Below, piece by piece: positions 43,009 to 52,173 of a stretch of DNA of 64,000 nt. The stretch comes from an uncultured Hungatella sp. (GTDB lineage Bacteria; Bacillota; Clostridia; Lachnospirales; Lachnospiraceae), in NCBI GenBank assembly GCA_910577935.1, contig CAJTOT010000016.1, positions 1 through 64,000 on the forward strand, read 5' to 3'. The first letter of the stretch is position 1, and the number at the start of each line of letters is the position of its first letter. The translations under genes and the position numbers were made by a program. The notes beneath the pieces are model-generated. The model was given only the letters and a program-made list of their open reading frames with translations, was not told the origin of the DNA and ran no database searches.

Positions 43009-43872
43009 ATGAAAAAGCCATTAGAGCAGGAAGTACAGGAGCTGGTGTCGGATATCCTGGAGGATTACAAGGGGAGCCGGGCCATCGACCGGATGGAAGA
43101 TTTTCCCGACCAGCCGGACAAGGACGTGATCATCAACATTGTGAATAAGATGCTCAGAATTCTCTATCCGGGATATTACAGGGACCGCACATACCGGGTC
43201 TACAACGCGGCGAGCCAGCTGTCCCTGCAGATCGAGGATGTGATGTACCACTTAAACAGAGAGATATCCAAGGTCCTGAAGTACAGTTCGGACCAGACGA
43301 GGGACAGCGGGGACGTCACCATCGCGTTCCTAAAGAGGATACCGTCTGTGAGAGAGTATCTGGAGACGGATTTGGAGGCGGCTTTTGACGGGGACCCGGC
43401 GGCGGCAAGCAGGGATGAGATCATCCTCTCCTATCCGGGAATGCTGGCCATCACGGTGTACCGCCTGGCTCATGAGCTGTTCCTTCTGTCGGTGCCTCTG
43501 ATTCCCAGAACCATGACCGAGTATGCCCACAGCGTGACGGGGATCGATATTCATCCGGGAGCGACTATAGGAAAGTACTTTTTCATCGACCACGGGACGG
43601 GGATCGTGGTGGGAGAGACCACGGTGATCGGAGAGCATGTGAAGGTCTATCAGGGCGTGACCCTCGGCGCGCTGTCCACAAGCGGCGGACAGAGGCTGAA
43701 GAACAAAAAGAGGCACCCTACCATAGAAGATTATGTGACCATCTATTCCAACGCGTCTATACTGGGCGGGGAGACCGTCATCGGCAGGGCTTCTGTCATC
43801 GGCGGAAACTCCTTTATCACCCGGTCCGTGGCGCCGGGAAGCAGAGTGAGCATCAAGAGTCAGGAGCAGTGA
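43009..43872 (+). CDS. epsC: Serine O-acetyltransferase
   Basis: A 287-residue enzyme of the long EpsC-type group that acetylates serine for cysteine synthesis. The N-terminal helical domain (about 1-150) is followed by the left-handed beta-helix hexapeptide repeats (about 180-280). The active-site patch HPGATIGKYFFIDHGTGIVV holds the catalytic histidines. Length agrees with the group. No cysteine synthase gene is adjacent. A start with GGAGCC is weakly supported but the frame is sure. Confidence 0.9.
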   Translation: MKKPLEQEVQELVSDILEDYKGSRAIDRMEDFPDQPDKDVIINIVNKMLRILYPGYYRDRTYRVYNAASQLSLQIEDVMYHLNREISKVLKYSSDQTRDSGDVTIAFLKRIPSVREYLETDLEAAFDGDPAAASRDEIILSYPGMLAITVYRLAHELFLLSVPLIPRTMTEYAHSVTGIDIHPGATIGKYFFIDHGTGIVVGETTVIGEHVKVYQGVTLGALSTSGGQRLKNKKRHPTIEDYVTIYSNASILGGETVIGRASVIGGNSFITRSVAPGSRVSIKSQEQ

Positions 43873-43903
43873 TCTGTAAAAATTTTTTAAAGGAGCAAAG
43901 GCT

Positions 43904-44236
43904 ATGTTAAATGATCGGTGGGTATTTCGTGAGGACGTGAAGGCGGAGTGCGTGGGCAGAGGCGTTGTGAGGAGAGTGCTGGCTTACAGCAAGGATCTGA
44001 TGTGCGTGGAGAACACCTTTGCCGAGGGGGCAGTGGGAACCCTGCACCACCATCCCCACACCCAGATCACCTATGTGGTCAGCGGGGTTTTCGAGTTCGA
44101 GATCGACGGGGAGAAGCGGATCGTAAAGGGCGGGGATACCATGCTCAAGCTGGACGGCGTGGAGCACGGGTGTGTGTGCCTGAAGGAAGGCGTTCTCCTG
44201 GATATCTTCAACCCTATGAGAGAGGACTTTGTGTAA
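43904..44236 (+). CDS. Small cupin protein
   Basis: A 110-residue single cupin with motif 1 GTLHHHPHTQITYVVSGVFEFEIDG (histidines near 47-51 and a conserved glutamate) and motif 2 near LDGVEHGCVCL (histidine 83). Such cupins bind a metal and act as dioxygenases, isomerases or sensors of small acids; the substrate here is unknown. AAGGAG lies before the ATG. It follows epsC by 31 bases and ends at a terminator. Confidence 0.88.
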   Translation: MLNDRWVFREDVKAECVGRGVVRRVLAYSKDLMCVENTFAEGAVGTLHHHPHTQITYVVSGVFEFEIDGEKRIVKGGDTMLKLDGVEHGCVCLKEGVLLDIFNPMREDFV

Positions 44237-44248
44237 TACAGACGTATC

Positions 44249-44272
44249 GGCGGCCGGGGATGGCCGCCTTTT
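44249..44272 (+). terminator. Rho-independent terminator after the cupin gene
   Basis: Stem GGCGGCC / GGCCGCC and a TTTT run. Confidence 0.8.
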
Positions 44273-44326
44273 ATAATCATCATCATATTAGGTAAGGGAA
44301 AAACATCATAAAAAAATTTTAAAAGG

Positions 44327-44360
44327 AGATGAATCGATTCAGAAGGATTCGTCTTTTTTT
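44327..44360 (+). terminator. Second terminator in the 44.3-44.6 kb gap
   Basis: Stem AGATGAATC / GATTCGTCT with one G-U pair, then seven T. The remaining gap to 44667 holds small GC hairpins near 44420-44450 and the promoter at 44496; I see no gene. A tiny 11-codon frame runs through this hairpin, probably by chance. Confidence 0.75.
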
Positions 44361-44495
44361 GTGAAAGTCTGGACGGGGCCGCTGTGTGTGGGGATGAAAT
44401 GCCAAACAACAGGTTTTCATGCACCGGCGCCGTGCCGGCAGAGCTGCCGATTTTGAGGAGCCTGAAAAAAACACATGGTTTCTCTGCAAAAGTGC

Positions 44496-44524
44496 TTGCA
44501 TATGGGAAGAAAATGCGTTAAACT
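44496..44524 (+). promoter_or_regulatory. Promoter of the MacA-MacB type operon
   Basis: TTGCAT, 17-base spacer and TAAACT, with the palindrome at 44524-44535 directly downstream. Confidence 0.65.
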
Positions 44525-44535
44525 GTACTAGTACA
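44524..44535. promoter_or_regulatory. Perfect palindrome at the transcription start
   Basis: TGTACTAGTACA, a 12-bp perfect palindrome overlapping the end of the -10 box and the predicted start point. This position suits a repressor; the sequence looks like GntR-family sites, but no GntR gene is in the window. Confidence 0.5.
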
Positions 44536-44667
44536 ATTAATACACTGGTCATACACGGACAGAGAAAATCCGGGCAGCCGTGGAATCGGAAAAAATTTGA
44601 AGTGAAAAGAAGCAGTCTGTCGTTATAGTAGTCAGAGATAGACATAGATGAAGGAAAGGGGAGTCAT

Positions 44668-46074
44668 ATGGACGAGAACAGCAGGATACAGAACAGCCAG
44701 ATGATAAAGGACATGGAAGAGGAAGCCAGGCTCAAGGAGGAAGAAGAGCAGTTTGAGGCGGAACTGGCAGAACTGATGAAGCCGGACCAGCCGGGCAGGA
44801 GGAAGAAAAAGAAGAAAAAGAAGAAGTCGGGGCAGGGGAGGAAGCAGTGGAGTGCAAAGAGAAAGGCCATCACAGCCGCTGTGGTGATTCTGGCTGCCGC
44901 CGGGGCGTTTAAGGTCTTTGGGGGAAAGAAGGAGAATGTGGTCATGGTGAGCACCGGGGCGCTTATCAGGGGAGACATACAGTCGGAGCTGACCATCAGC
45001 GGTCCGGTGTCGGGAACCGACAGTGTAGACGTGGTGTCCAACCTTCACGCGGAGGTGACGGAGATACAGGTGAAGGAGGGCGACCGGGTGGAGCAGGGGC
45101 AGCTTCTGGCCGTCATCGACGACAGCGACGTGAGAAAAGAGGTGGAGATAGCCCAGAACGCCTATGACCTTGCGGTCTCTACATACAATGAGCAGCAGAT
45201 ACAGGCAGAGAACGGCTACGCGGGGGCGCTGCAGCAGCTGGAGGCAGCACAGAGAGAGTACAACAGAACCAATATCCTTTACCAGTCGGGAAGCATGTCC
45301 CAGCTGGAGTGGGAGACGGCCAGGGATAAGCTGAGGGAGGCTCAGAGGCAGGTGAAGACCTTCACTGTCGTGGATGGCAGGGCTGTTGCCAACGAGTCCT
45401 ATGCCCTCCAGGTAAAGAACGCGGAGTTTGAGCTGGAGAAGAAGAAAGAGCAGCTGGAGGATACCCAGGTCACCAGCCCTATAGCAGGAACCGTGGTCCG
45501 GGTCAACGCCAAGGTGGGCCGGTTCGCAGACAAGATCGAGGACGAGAAGCCTATGTTTATCATCGAGAATCTGGACTCGCTGGAGATGAAGGTAAGCGTC
45601 AGCGAATATTCCATCGGAAATATTTCCGTGGGCCAGGAGGCGGTGATCAGCGCGGACATCTTAAACGGCGGAACCGTGGCCGGCCAGGTGATGGCCATCT
45701 CCCCCACAGGGGAGGAGAAAGGCGGGGGCTCCACGGAGCGGGTGATTCCCACCACCATCGAGATTCTGGACAAGGAAAGCCGGCTGATGGCCGGCATCAC
45801 TGCCAGGGCGAAGATCATCCTTGACGAGGCCGAGGACGCGTGGATCGTTCCTATTTCCTCGGTTCTGGAGACCGGGGACGGAACCTTTGTGCTGGCGGTG
45901 GAGCAGGGGGTGATCCGGTGGATCGCCGTGGAGACAGGTGTGGAGAGCGATATCCAGGTGCAGGTGATTCCTGTGGAGGAGGGAGCCCTCCAGGAAGGAA
46001 TGGGGATCGTGACGGCGCCTCATGAAGGGCTGGCAGAAGGCATGAGTGTTGTGGAAATGGGAGCCGGAAGGTAG
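44668..46074 (+). CDS. HlyD/MacA-type periplasmic adaptor-like protein
   Basis: A 468-residue membrane-fusion protein of an ABC efflux system. The cytoplasmic N-terminus has a striking lysine-rich run (about residues 48-60), then one membrane helix (about 68-85), the lipoyl-like half-motif near VTEIQVKEGDRVEQGQLL, a coiled-coil hairpin (about 160-240), and the second half with TPIAGTVVRVNAKVG-like sequence. It partners with the next two genes, as in MacA-MacB. AAAGGGG precedes the start. Substrate is unknown; peptides or macrolide-like compounds are usual. Confidence 0.9.
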   Translation: MDENSRIQNSQMIKDMEEEARLKEEEEQFEAELAELMKPDQPGRRKKKKKKKKSGQGRKQWSAKRKAITAAVVILAAAGAFKVFGGKKENVVMVSTGALIRGDIQSELTISGPVSGTDSVDVVSNLHAEVTEIQVKEGDRVEQGQLLAVIDDSDVRKEVEIAQNAYDLAVSTYNEQQIQAENGYAGALQQLEAAQREYNRTNILYQSGSMSQLEWETARDKLREAQRQVKTFTVVDGRAVANESYALQVKNAEFELEKKKEQLEDTQVTSPIAGTVVRVNAKVGRFADKIEDEKPMFIIENLDSLEMKVSVSEYSIGNISVGQEAVISADILNGGTVAGQVMAISPTGEEKGGGSTERVIPTTIEILDKESRLMAGITARAKIILDEAEDAWIVPISSVLETGDGTFVLAVEQGVIRWIAVETGVESDIQVQVIPVEEGALQEGMGIVTAPHEGLAEGMSVVEMGAGR

Positions 46075-46081
46075 GTGCGCT

Positions 46082-46789
46082 ATGGCGGAGGAATTGATTC
46101 GGCTGAAAGATCTGGTGAAGATCTATGATACGGGAGCCATTAAGGTTCTGGGACTTAAGAGGATTAATCTGACCATCAACAGGGGAGAGTTTGTGGCCAT
46201 CATGGGAAAATCGGGGTCCGGCAAATCCACCCTGATGAATATACTGGGGTGCCTGGACCGGCCCTCCATGGGACATTATTATCTGGACGGAATCGATGTG
46301 GCGTCCATGACGCCAAACCAGCTGTCGGAGATCAGGAACAAGAAGATCGGGTTTGTGTTCCAGTCTTTCAATCTGATTTCCAGGACATCGGCATTAAAAA
46401 ATGTGGAGCTGCCCATGACCTATGCCAGGGTCGGAAAAAAGGCAAGGCGGGAGAGAGCGCTGAAACTGCTGGACCGGGTGGGGCTTTTGAGCCGCGCTCA
46501 CCATCAGCCCAACGAGCTTTCAGGAGGACAGAGGCAGAGGGTGGCCATTGCCAGGGCTCTGGCCAATGAGCCGCCGCTGATACTGGCAGACGAGCCCACG
46601 GGCAATCTGGACACGGCGGCATCCGAGGAGATTATGGGGCTGTTTGCGCAGCTCCACAAGGAAGGGGCCACGGTGGTGGTGGTTACCCATGAAGAGAATA
46701 TAGCGGAATTTACGGACCGGATTATCCGGTTCCAGGACGGGCTGGTGATCAGCGACGAAAGGAGAGGAGGAGGAGGAAGTGCTGTTTGA
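46082..46789 (+). CDS. ABC transporter ATPase (MacB/LolD type)
   Basis: A 235-residue ABC ATPase. Walker A is GKSGSGKST near residue 43, the Q-loop is FVFQSFNL, the signature is LSGGQRQR near 142, Walker B ILADEPTGNLD, and the H-loop VVTHE. It belongs to the MacB/LolD type that powers an FtsX-like permease from the inner face. ATG at 46082 with AGGTAGG upstream is preferred over a longer frame. It overlaps the permease by 11 bases. Confidence 0.95.
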   Translation: MAEELIRLKDLVKIYDTGAIKVLGLKRINLTINRGEFVAIMGKSGSGKSTLMNILGCLDRPSMGHYYLDGIDVASMTPNQLSEIRNKKIGFVFQSFNLISRTSALKNVELPMTYARVGKKARRERALKLLDRVGLLSRAHHQPNELSGGQRQRVAIARALANEPPLILADEPTGNLDTAASEEIMGLFAQLHKEGATVVVVTHEENIAEFTDRIIRFQDGLVISDERRGGGGSAV

Positions 46790-47990
46790 AAATATGAGTA
46801 TGGCGTTTTCCGCTATTCGGGTCAACAAGATGCGGTCGTTTCTGACCATGCTGGGAATCATCATCGGCATCGGGTCGGTTATCTCCATCGTCTCCATCGG
46901 CGATACCATGAGGAGCCTGTTCGCGGACCTGTATAAGGATGTGGGAGTTACCCAGGCGTATATGTGCGTGGGGTACTGGATCGATGACAGGAGGATGAGC
47001 GATTATTTTACCCTGGATGACATGGAGAGGGTGAAGGAGGTGTTTGGGGATTCCATCACCTATATAGACAGCGCCGCTTCGGTGGGGGCCGAGGCCATCA
47101 ATAAAAAGACTACGGTGAATTTCGATTATACGGGGATTGATTACAATTATATCGATGTGCAGCCTGTGGATATGGTCTATGGGAGATACTTAAATGAGGG
47201 GGATGTGCTGGGACGGAAGAAGAACGTGGTCATGGACGTGGACAGCGCCATGCTGCTGTTCGGCATGGAGAACGCGGTGGGACAGACTTTTCGGACGGAC
47301 TTGTATGGAAATGTGGATGAGTTTACGGTGGTGGGCGTGTATAAAAAGGAGATGAACGCGTTCCAGGCGCTGATGATGGGGGGAAGGTCCGACAGAGGGT
47401 CGGCCTTTGTGCCCTATACGCTGCTGACATGGCCCAATGATTATTTTTATTATCTGCGTCTGTTTGCCAGCGAGGATGTGGACCTGAACGAGTTTTTTGA
47501 CCAGCTGAAGGCTTATGTGTCCAATATTAAGGGCAGGGAGCCGGAGGATATGTACATGGAGACTGCCATGGAGCAGATGAACTCCGTGGATACGGTCATG
47601 GGGGGACTGTCGGCGGCGGTTGGGGGAATCGCGGCGATTTCTCTGCTGGTTGGAGGAATCGGAATCATGAATATCATGCTGGTGTCGGTGACGGAGAGAA
47701 CCAGGGAGATCGGCATCAGAAAGTCACTGGGGGCGAAGACAAGGGATATATTGATTCAGTTTTTGACGGAGTCGGCAATTTTGTCGGCCTGCGGGGGGAT
47801 TATCGGGATCGTCATCGGAGTCGGGCTGGTGTCGGGAATCGGGATGGCTTTCGGCATCGGGGCGGTGATCCGGCCGTCGGTGGTGGTGCTGGCTGTGTCG
47901 TTCTCGGCGGCGGTGGGGGTGTTTTTCGGACTGTATCCGGCGTCGAAGGCGGCTAAGGCGGACCCCATTGATGCGCTGAGGTATGAGTAA
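46779..47990 (+). CDS. MacB-like FtsX-type permease
   Basis: A 403-residue permease with four membrane helices: one near residues 20-40 (MLGIIIGIGSVISIVSIGD), a large extracellular domain (about 50-270), and three near the C-terminus (about 275-390, MSVTERTREIGIRKSLGAK in the loop). This MacB topology couples to the preceding ATPase and MFP. The start is probably GTG at 46779 (right after a GAGGAGGAGG run); an ATG lies at 46794. Overlap indicates coupling. Confidence 0.93.
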   Translation: MLFENMSMAFSAIRVNKMRSFLTMLGIIIGIGSVISIVSIGDTMRSLFADLYKDVGVTQAYMCVGYWIDDRRMSDYFTLDDMERVKEVFGDSITYIDSAASVGAEAINKKTTVNFDYTGIDYNYIDVQPVDMVYGRYLNEGDVLGRKKNVVMDVDSAMLLFGMENAVGQTFRTDLYGNVDEFTVVGVYKKEMNAFQALMMGGRSDRGSAFVPYTLLTWPNDYFYYLRLFASEDVDLNEFFDQLKAYVSNIKGREPEDMYMETAMEQMNSVDTVMGGLSAAVGGIAAISLLVGGIGIMNIMLVSVTERTREIGIRKSLGAKTRDILIQFLTESAILSACGGIIGIVIGVGLVSGIGMAFGIGAVIRPSVVVLAVSFSAAVGVFFGLYPASKAAKADPIDALRYE

Positions 47991-48332
47991 GGGCGTGAAG
48001 GCAGGAGGATGCGGCTTATGCCAGAAGCAAAACAGGCGCTGCCCCGTATGAGCCGCAGAATGTTCCGGTGCGCGTAATATTGCCGCTCGATTGTCCGTGG
48101 GAAGAAGAACAGGGCTGGGGCGCTGTTTTTGTGGAGGAGAAATTTGTAAAGGTGGATTGAGTTTGGAGGGGGAGGGGCGGTGAGGGGATGGGAAGGGAGA
48201 GTGGAGTGGGCTGGCTCGGCCCCCCTTGGGGGGGCGAGCGGCGCTTATGGGGGGAGAGGGATTGGCGGGAGCGGGGCCGCAGTGACGCTCGATTGCGCTG
48301 CACTCCATCTCGCTCATCGGGCTTCGCCCTAT

Positions 48333-48401
48333 GGAAAAATAAAAGTACAAATGGTTTTACGTGAGCGAGCTCCCGACAACCATTTGTACTTTTATTTTTC
48401 C
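48333..48401. repeat. Perfect 24-bp inverted repeat
   Basis: Arms 48333-48356 and 48378-48401 pair without mismatch; the loop is 21 bases. Left arm begins GGAAAAATAAAAGTAC. The right arm is T-rich, so it can terminate plus transcripts and, in reverse, minus ones. Longer than most terminators. Confidence 0.85.
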
Positions 48402-48411
48402 GCACTGCTCA

Positions 48412-48440
48412 TTGCCAGTATGAAAAATCTGTGCTATACT
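48412..48440 (+). promoter_or_regulatory. Promoter of the cdaA-region run
   Basis: TTGCCA, 17-base spacer and TATACT. It lies about 65 bases before the first membrane-protein gene. Confidence 0.65.
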
Positions 48441-48504
48441 TATTCAGATATTGATTTTTTTATTGGTTGGCTGTTTCCATTAAGCTGCGGGTGGTGAGAT
48501 ATAG

Positions 48505-48924
48505 ATGTTGAATGAGGAAAAGATTAAGTTGATGACCAGTATAGGAATGTTTGAGAAGCGGGAGGGACGGAGGATTTTTTTGGTGAACCGGTTCTTTAGA
48601 GGGGATTATATTGGAAGATATGTTTTGAGGTCTTTTTTGGGGTTTACGGTCTGCTGGCTGCTGGGGACGGGGCTGGTGGTGCTTTATAAGGCGGAGGAAC
48701 TGCTGGAATCGCTGGATTTCAGTAAGATTCAGGATAACCTCAGCTCTTATGTCACGGCTTATGGGGTGGGGCTGGCGGTGTATCTTTTGATTACTTGTGT
48801 GGTGTACTGGAGAAGATATGAGTATGCGAAGAGGGGGATGAAGGTCTACACGGCGAAGCTGAGGAGGCTGGAGAAGCGCTATGAACTCCAGGGGAAAACC
48901 GGACAGGGAGGTAGAAGGTTATGA
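48505..48924 (+). CDS. Small membrane protein, hypothetical
   Basis: A 139-residue protein with two hydrophobic segments (about 37-60 and 82-105) and basic, helical cytoplasmic ends. I recognise no named domain. Its stop overlaps the next gene (ATGA), so the two probably form a pair. They precede cdaA on the same strand. Function unknown. Confidence 0.7.
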   Translation: MLNEEKIKLMTSIGMFEKREGRRIFLVNRFFRGDYIGRYVLRSFLGFTVCWLLGTGLVVLYKAEELLESLDFSKIQDNLSSYVTAYGVGLAVYLLITCVVYWRRYEYAKRGMKVYTAKLRRLEKRYELQGKTGQGGRRL

Positions 48925-49880
48925 TGGCTCTGTTAGTGTTCAGGGAGAAGTTGAGATCATTCTATGGCAAATATGACGCGTTTATTATTCCGTTAGCCAA
49001 GTTCGGGCTGGGGCTGGCCGTGTTTTTTATATTGAATATCAATGTGGGATTTATGGTGAAACTGAAAAATCCGGTGATTCCCGTGGTGCTGGCCCTGGCA
49101 TGTTCTTTTTTGCCTTATGGGGTCATATCTTTTCTGGCGGGGCTGGTGCTCCTGGGACACATAAGCAGCGTGTCCGTGGAGATGGCGCTGATACTGGCGG
49201 TTCTGCTGGTGATGGTGGCGATTCTCTACTACGCCTTTCAGCCGGGGGACAGCTATCTGTTGCTGCTGACGCCTGTTTTTTTCTATCTCAGGATTCCTTA
49301 TGCCATCCCCCTTCTGGCTGGGCTTTCCGGCGGGCTGACGGGGGCGATACCTGTGAGCTGCGGCGTGTTCATGTACTATATCGTGCAGTATGTCAAGCAG
49401 AACGTGGGAGTATTGACCAACGACACGACGGCTGACATTATCCAGAAGTATGTCCAGATTGTGAGGAATATCGTATCCAACAACCAGATGCTTCTGATGA
49501 TTGCCGTCTGCGCCGCGGGAATCCTGGTGGTGTATCTGATACGGATTCTGTCTGTGGATTACGCGTGGCATATCGCTATCGTGACGGGAGCCCTGGTACA
49601 GCTGGCAGTGGTCTTTGTAGGCGATTTTGTCTTTGACATCTCAACGCCTGTGATAGAGCTTCTGGCGGGAACCATGGCTTCGGTGCTCATAGCGCTGGTG
49701 TATAATTTCTTTGTTTTTGCGGTAGATTACAGCCGGACGGAGTATCTGCAGTTTCAGGATGACGACTACTGTTACTATGTGAAGGCGGTTCCCAAGATTA
49801 CCGTGTCAGCGCCGGATGTGAAGGTGCAGAAGATCAATTCATCCAAGAACAGAAGAAACAGAGAGTTCCCGGAGAGATGA
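48921..49880 (+). CDS. Polytopic membrane protein, permease-like
   Basis: A 319-residue protein with about eight hydrophobic helices and a charged C-terminal tail (about 270-319, rich in D, Y, K). The sequence is not a clear ABC, MATE or MFS member; it may be a permease or lipid-related protein. Translationally coupled to the preceding small membrane gene and followed by cdaA after 77 bases. Possibly tied to cyclic-di-AMP signalling by position only. Confidence 0.7.
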   Translation: MMALLVFREKLRSFYGKYDAFIIPLAKFGLGLAVFFILNINVGFMVKLKNPVIPVVLALACSFLPYGVISFLAGLVLLGHISSVSVEMALILAVLLVMVAILYYAFQPGDSYLLLLTPVFFYLRIPYAIPLLAGLSGGLTGAIPVSCGVFMYYIVQYVKQNVGVLTNDTTADIIQKYVQIVRNIVSNNQMLLMIAVCAAGILVVYLIRILSVDYAWHIAIVTGALVQLAVVFVGDFVFDISTPVIELLAGTMASVLIALVYNFFVFAVDYSRTEYLQFQDDDYCYYVKAVPKITVSAPDVKVQKINSSKNRRNREFPER

Positions 49881-49957
49881 CCGGAGGCGCGGGAGACTGA
49901 AGATAGGAGCGGGAACGCCAAAAGAACGGAGAAAGCGAATAAAAAGGAGGTGGGAAT

Positions 49958-50833
49958 ATGGCAGAGATCCTTACCATGCTGCGCAGCTGGATGTCTTTTT
50001 TACCGAAGATTACATATATGAATATTGTAGAGATCATCATTATCGCGTTTTTGATCTACGAGATTCTTCTCTGGATAAAGAACACCAGGGCATGGACGCT
50101 GCTGAAGGGAATCGTCTTTATTTTGGGATTCGCCATGTTCACATATATATTAAAACTGGATACCATCATGTGGATTCTGGAAAAGACGGCCCTGGTGGCG
50201 ACCACGGCTCTGGTTATTATTTTCCAGCCTGAGCTGAGGCGGGCCCTGGAACAGCTGGGAAGCAAGAACTTAGTCAGCGTGTTTCTGCCCTTCGACGACA
50301 GCAAAAGGGACACGGGATTCACGGAGAAGACGGTGAACGAGCTGGTGAGGGCCTCCTTTGAGATGGCTAAGGTCAAGACGGGAGCCTTGATGGTCATTGA
50401 AAAGGGATCCCCGCTGAAGGATATCGAGAGGACCGGCATCATGGTTGACGGCATTGTCACCAGCCAGCTTCTGATCAATATATTTGAGCACAACACGCCT
50501 CTCCACGACGGCGCGGTGATCATCCGCGGCAACCGCGTGGCGGCGGCCACGTGCTATCTGCCGCTCTCCGACAACGGCAGCATCAACAAGGCTCTGGGGA
50601 CCAGGCACCGGGCGGCGGTGGGAATCAGCGAGGTGGCAGACAGCCTCACCATCGTGGTGTCCGAGGAGACAGGCCGGGTGTCGCTGGCGGAACACGGCAA
50701 CTTAAGGGGCGTCGGCGACGCCCAGTCTCTCAATAAGATTCTGACCGAGTATTTTGTCCAGGAAGAATCGTCTGCCAATCGTTTCAGGATTTGGAGAGGA
50801 AGGCTGAAAGATGAAAGAAAAACTGACAAATAA
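49958..50833 (+). CDS. cdaA: Diadenylate cyclase CdaA
   Basis: A 291-residue membrane enzyme making cyclic di-AMP from two ATP. Three N-terminal membrane helices (about 15-95) precede the DAC domain (about 105-265), with the catalytic motif DGAVIIRG and the RHR motif GTRHRAAVG, plus SEETGRVS. AAGGAGG stands before the ATG. It overlaps cdaR by 23 bases, the standard pairing. Confidence 0.96.
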   Translation: MAEILTMLRSWMSFLPKITYMNIVEIIIIAFLIYEILLWIKNTRAWTLLKGIVFILGFAMFTYILKLDTIMWILEKTALVATTALVIIFQPELRRALEQLGSKNLVSVFLPFDDSKRDTGFTEKTVNELVRASFEMAKVKTGALMVIEKGSPLKDIERTGIMVDGIVTSQLLINIFEHNTPLHDGAVIIRGNRVAAATCYLPLSDNGSINKALGTRHRAAVGISEVADSLTIVVSEETGRVSLAEHGNLRGVGDAQSLNKILTEYFVQEESSANRFRIWRGRLKDERKTDK

Positions 50834-52157
50834 TCTGGGACTGAAGTTTCTGTCCATCGGCCTTGCCATATTCGCGTGGTTTATGGTAGTCAATGTGGTG
50901 AATCCCCTGGTGGTGGATTCGGAGGAAGTCCCAGTGGAAATGATCAATGAAGATATATTGAGCCGGGCGAACCTGACATACGAGATCATCGGGAAAAAGA
51001 CTGTCACCGTCACCTACGAGGTCAGAACCAGAGACCGGTACAAGGTGTCCGCCAGCGATTTCTACGCCAGCGCGGATCTGGCCAATCTGTACGATGTGAC
51101 GGGCTCCATCCCGGTGAACGTGGAGATTATCAACCGGGACGCCAGAAGCCTTATCGAGGGGGCCGTGACGGTGAAGCCGGGAGTGGTGCGGATTCAGACA
51201 GAGGAGCTGCAGAGGAAGCGGTTTGACGTGGTTCCCGACGTGAGCGGCGAGGCGGAGGAGGGCTATGCCATCGGCAACGTACTGGTGCGGCCGGAGTACG
51301 TTTATATCACCGGGCCCGTGTCGGTGGTGGGGCAGATCAGTTCCGTGGGAACAGAGATCGACGTGTCGGGAATCGAGACGGACGTGTCGGGAAGCAGCCG
51401 GGTGATGTTGTATGACGCCAACGGCAACGAACTGACGGATCTGGGCGACAAGGTGAGCTTAAGCCGCTCCGAGGTGGATTACCAGGTGAGTGTCTTGAGA
51501 GTGAAGAATTTAAGTCTTGATTTCCAGGTGAGCGGTCAGGTGGCTGACGGATACCGGTTCACGGGAGTGGAGAGCGATGTGAAGACTGTCTCGGTGGAGG
51601 GGATGAAGTCGGCTCTGGCCTCCCTGAGCACCATCATGGTTCCGGGTGAGCTGCTGAATGTGGACGGCGCCACAGGAGATGTGACTGTAGAGGTTGACTT
51701 AAATGAACTTTTGCCGGATAATGTAAGTATGGCGGCGGCATCTGCCACAGAAGCCATGATTACTTTGAGAGTAGAGAAGCTGGAAGACAGAAGCGTTGTG
51801 TTTAACACCCGGAGCCTGGTTCTGTCAGGGATGTCGGACGAGTACGAATATGAGATTGACAGCAGCCAGGTTACCGTGTGGATCAGAGGTCTCACGGAGG
51901 ATCTGGACCGTCTGGACTTCGCCGGTCTGACAGGACAGGCAGACGTATCCATGCTGAGTCCCGGATACGCCAACGTGTATGTGAATGTGGAGCTGCCGGA
52001 AGGCTTTGAACTGACCAGATCGGATCCGCTGCCGGTCCGCGTGACGGAGATTGCCCAGGAGGAGGAGTCCCCGGAGGATGGGGAGGACGATGACAGCGGC
52101 GAGGGCGGAGAAGGCCAGGATACAGCAGACACAGCAGAGACAGCGGCGACAGAATAA
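50811..52157 (+). CDS. cdaR: CdaR (YbbR-domain protein)
   Basis: A 448-residue extracytoplasmic regulator of CdaA: one N-terminal membrane helix (about 11-32) and several YbbR repeats (about 40-420), each of roughly 80 residues, ending in an acidic low-complexity tail (E, D, G, T). It binds and modulates CdaA from outside the membrane. Start supported by GGAAGG before the ATG and by the 23-base overlap. GlmM, usual third member, is not adjacent; HPr and EI follow instead. Confidence 0.93.
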   Translation: MKEKLTNNLGLKFLSIGLAIFAWFMVVNVVNPLVVDSEEVPVEMINEDILSRANLTYEIIGKKTVTVTYEVRTRDRYKVSASDFYASADLANLYDVTGSIPVNVEIINRDARSLIEGAVTVKPGVVRIQTEELQRKRFDVVPDVSGEAEEGYAIGNVLVRPEYVYITGPVSVVGQISSVGTEIDVSGIETDVSGSSRVMLYDANGNELTDLGDKVSLSRSEVDYQVSVLRVKNLSLDFQVSGQVADGYRFTGVESDVKTVSVEGMKSALASLSTIMVPGELLNVDGATGDVTVEVDLNELLPDNVSMAAASATEAMITLRVEKLEDRSVVFNTRSLVLSGMSDEYEYEIDSSQVTVWIRGLTEDLDRLDFAGLTGQADVSMLSPGYANVYVNVELPEGFELTRSDPLPVRVTEIAQEEESPEDGEDDDSGEGGEGQDTADTAETAATE

Positions 52158-52173
52158 TGGAGAGGAAGTTTAT

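Larger units (their letters stand above)
47991..48504. other. Gene-free 0.5-kb structured intergenic block
   Basis: No convincing gene. It holds a G-tract run able to form a quadruplex (48168-48197), a C6/G6 hairpin with GCTCG/CGAGC outer stem (48214-48239), smaller GC hairpins, a 24-bp perfect inverted repeat (48333-48401) and a promoter at 48412-48440. The base pattern from 48040 to 48400 differs from neighbouring coding DNA, with a strong G bias on this strand. Confidence 0.7.

Noticed and set aside
44318..44365. Eleven-codon leader peptide over the terminator
   Set aside because: The ribosome-like AAGGAG is directly against the ATG and no regulated gene follows before 44668; probably chance.
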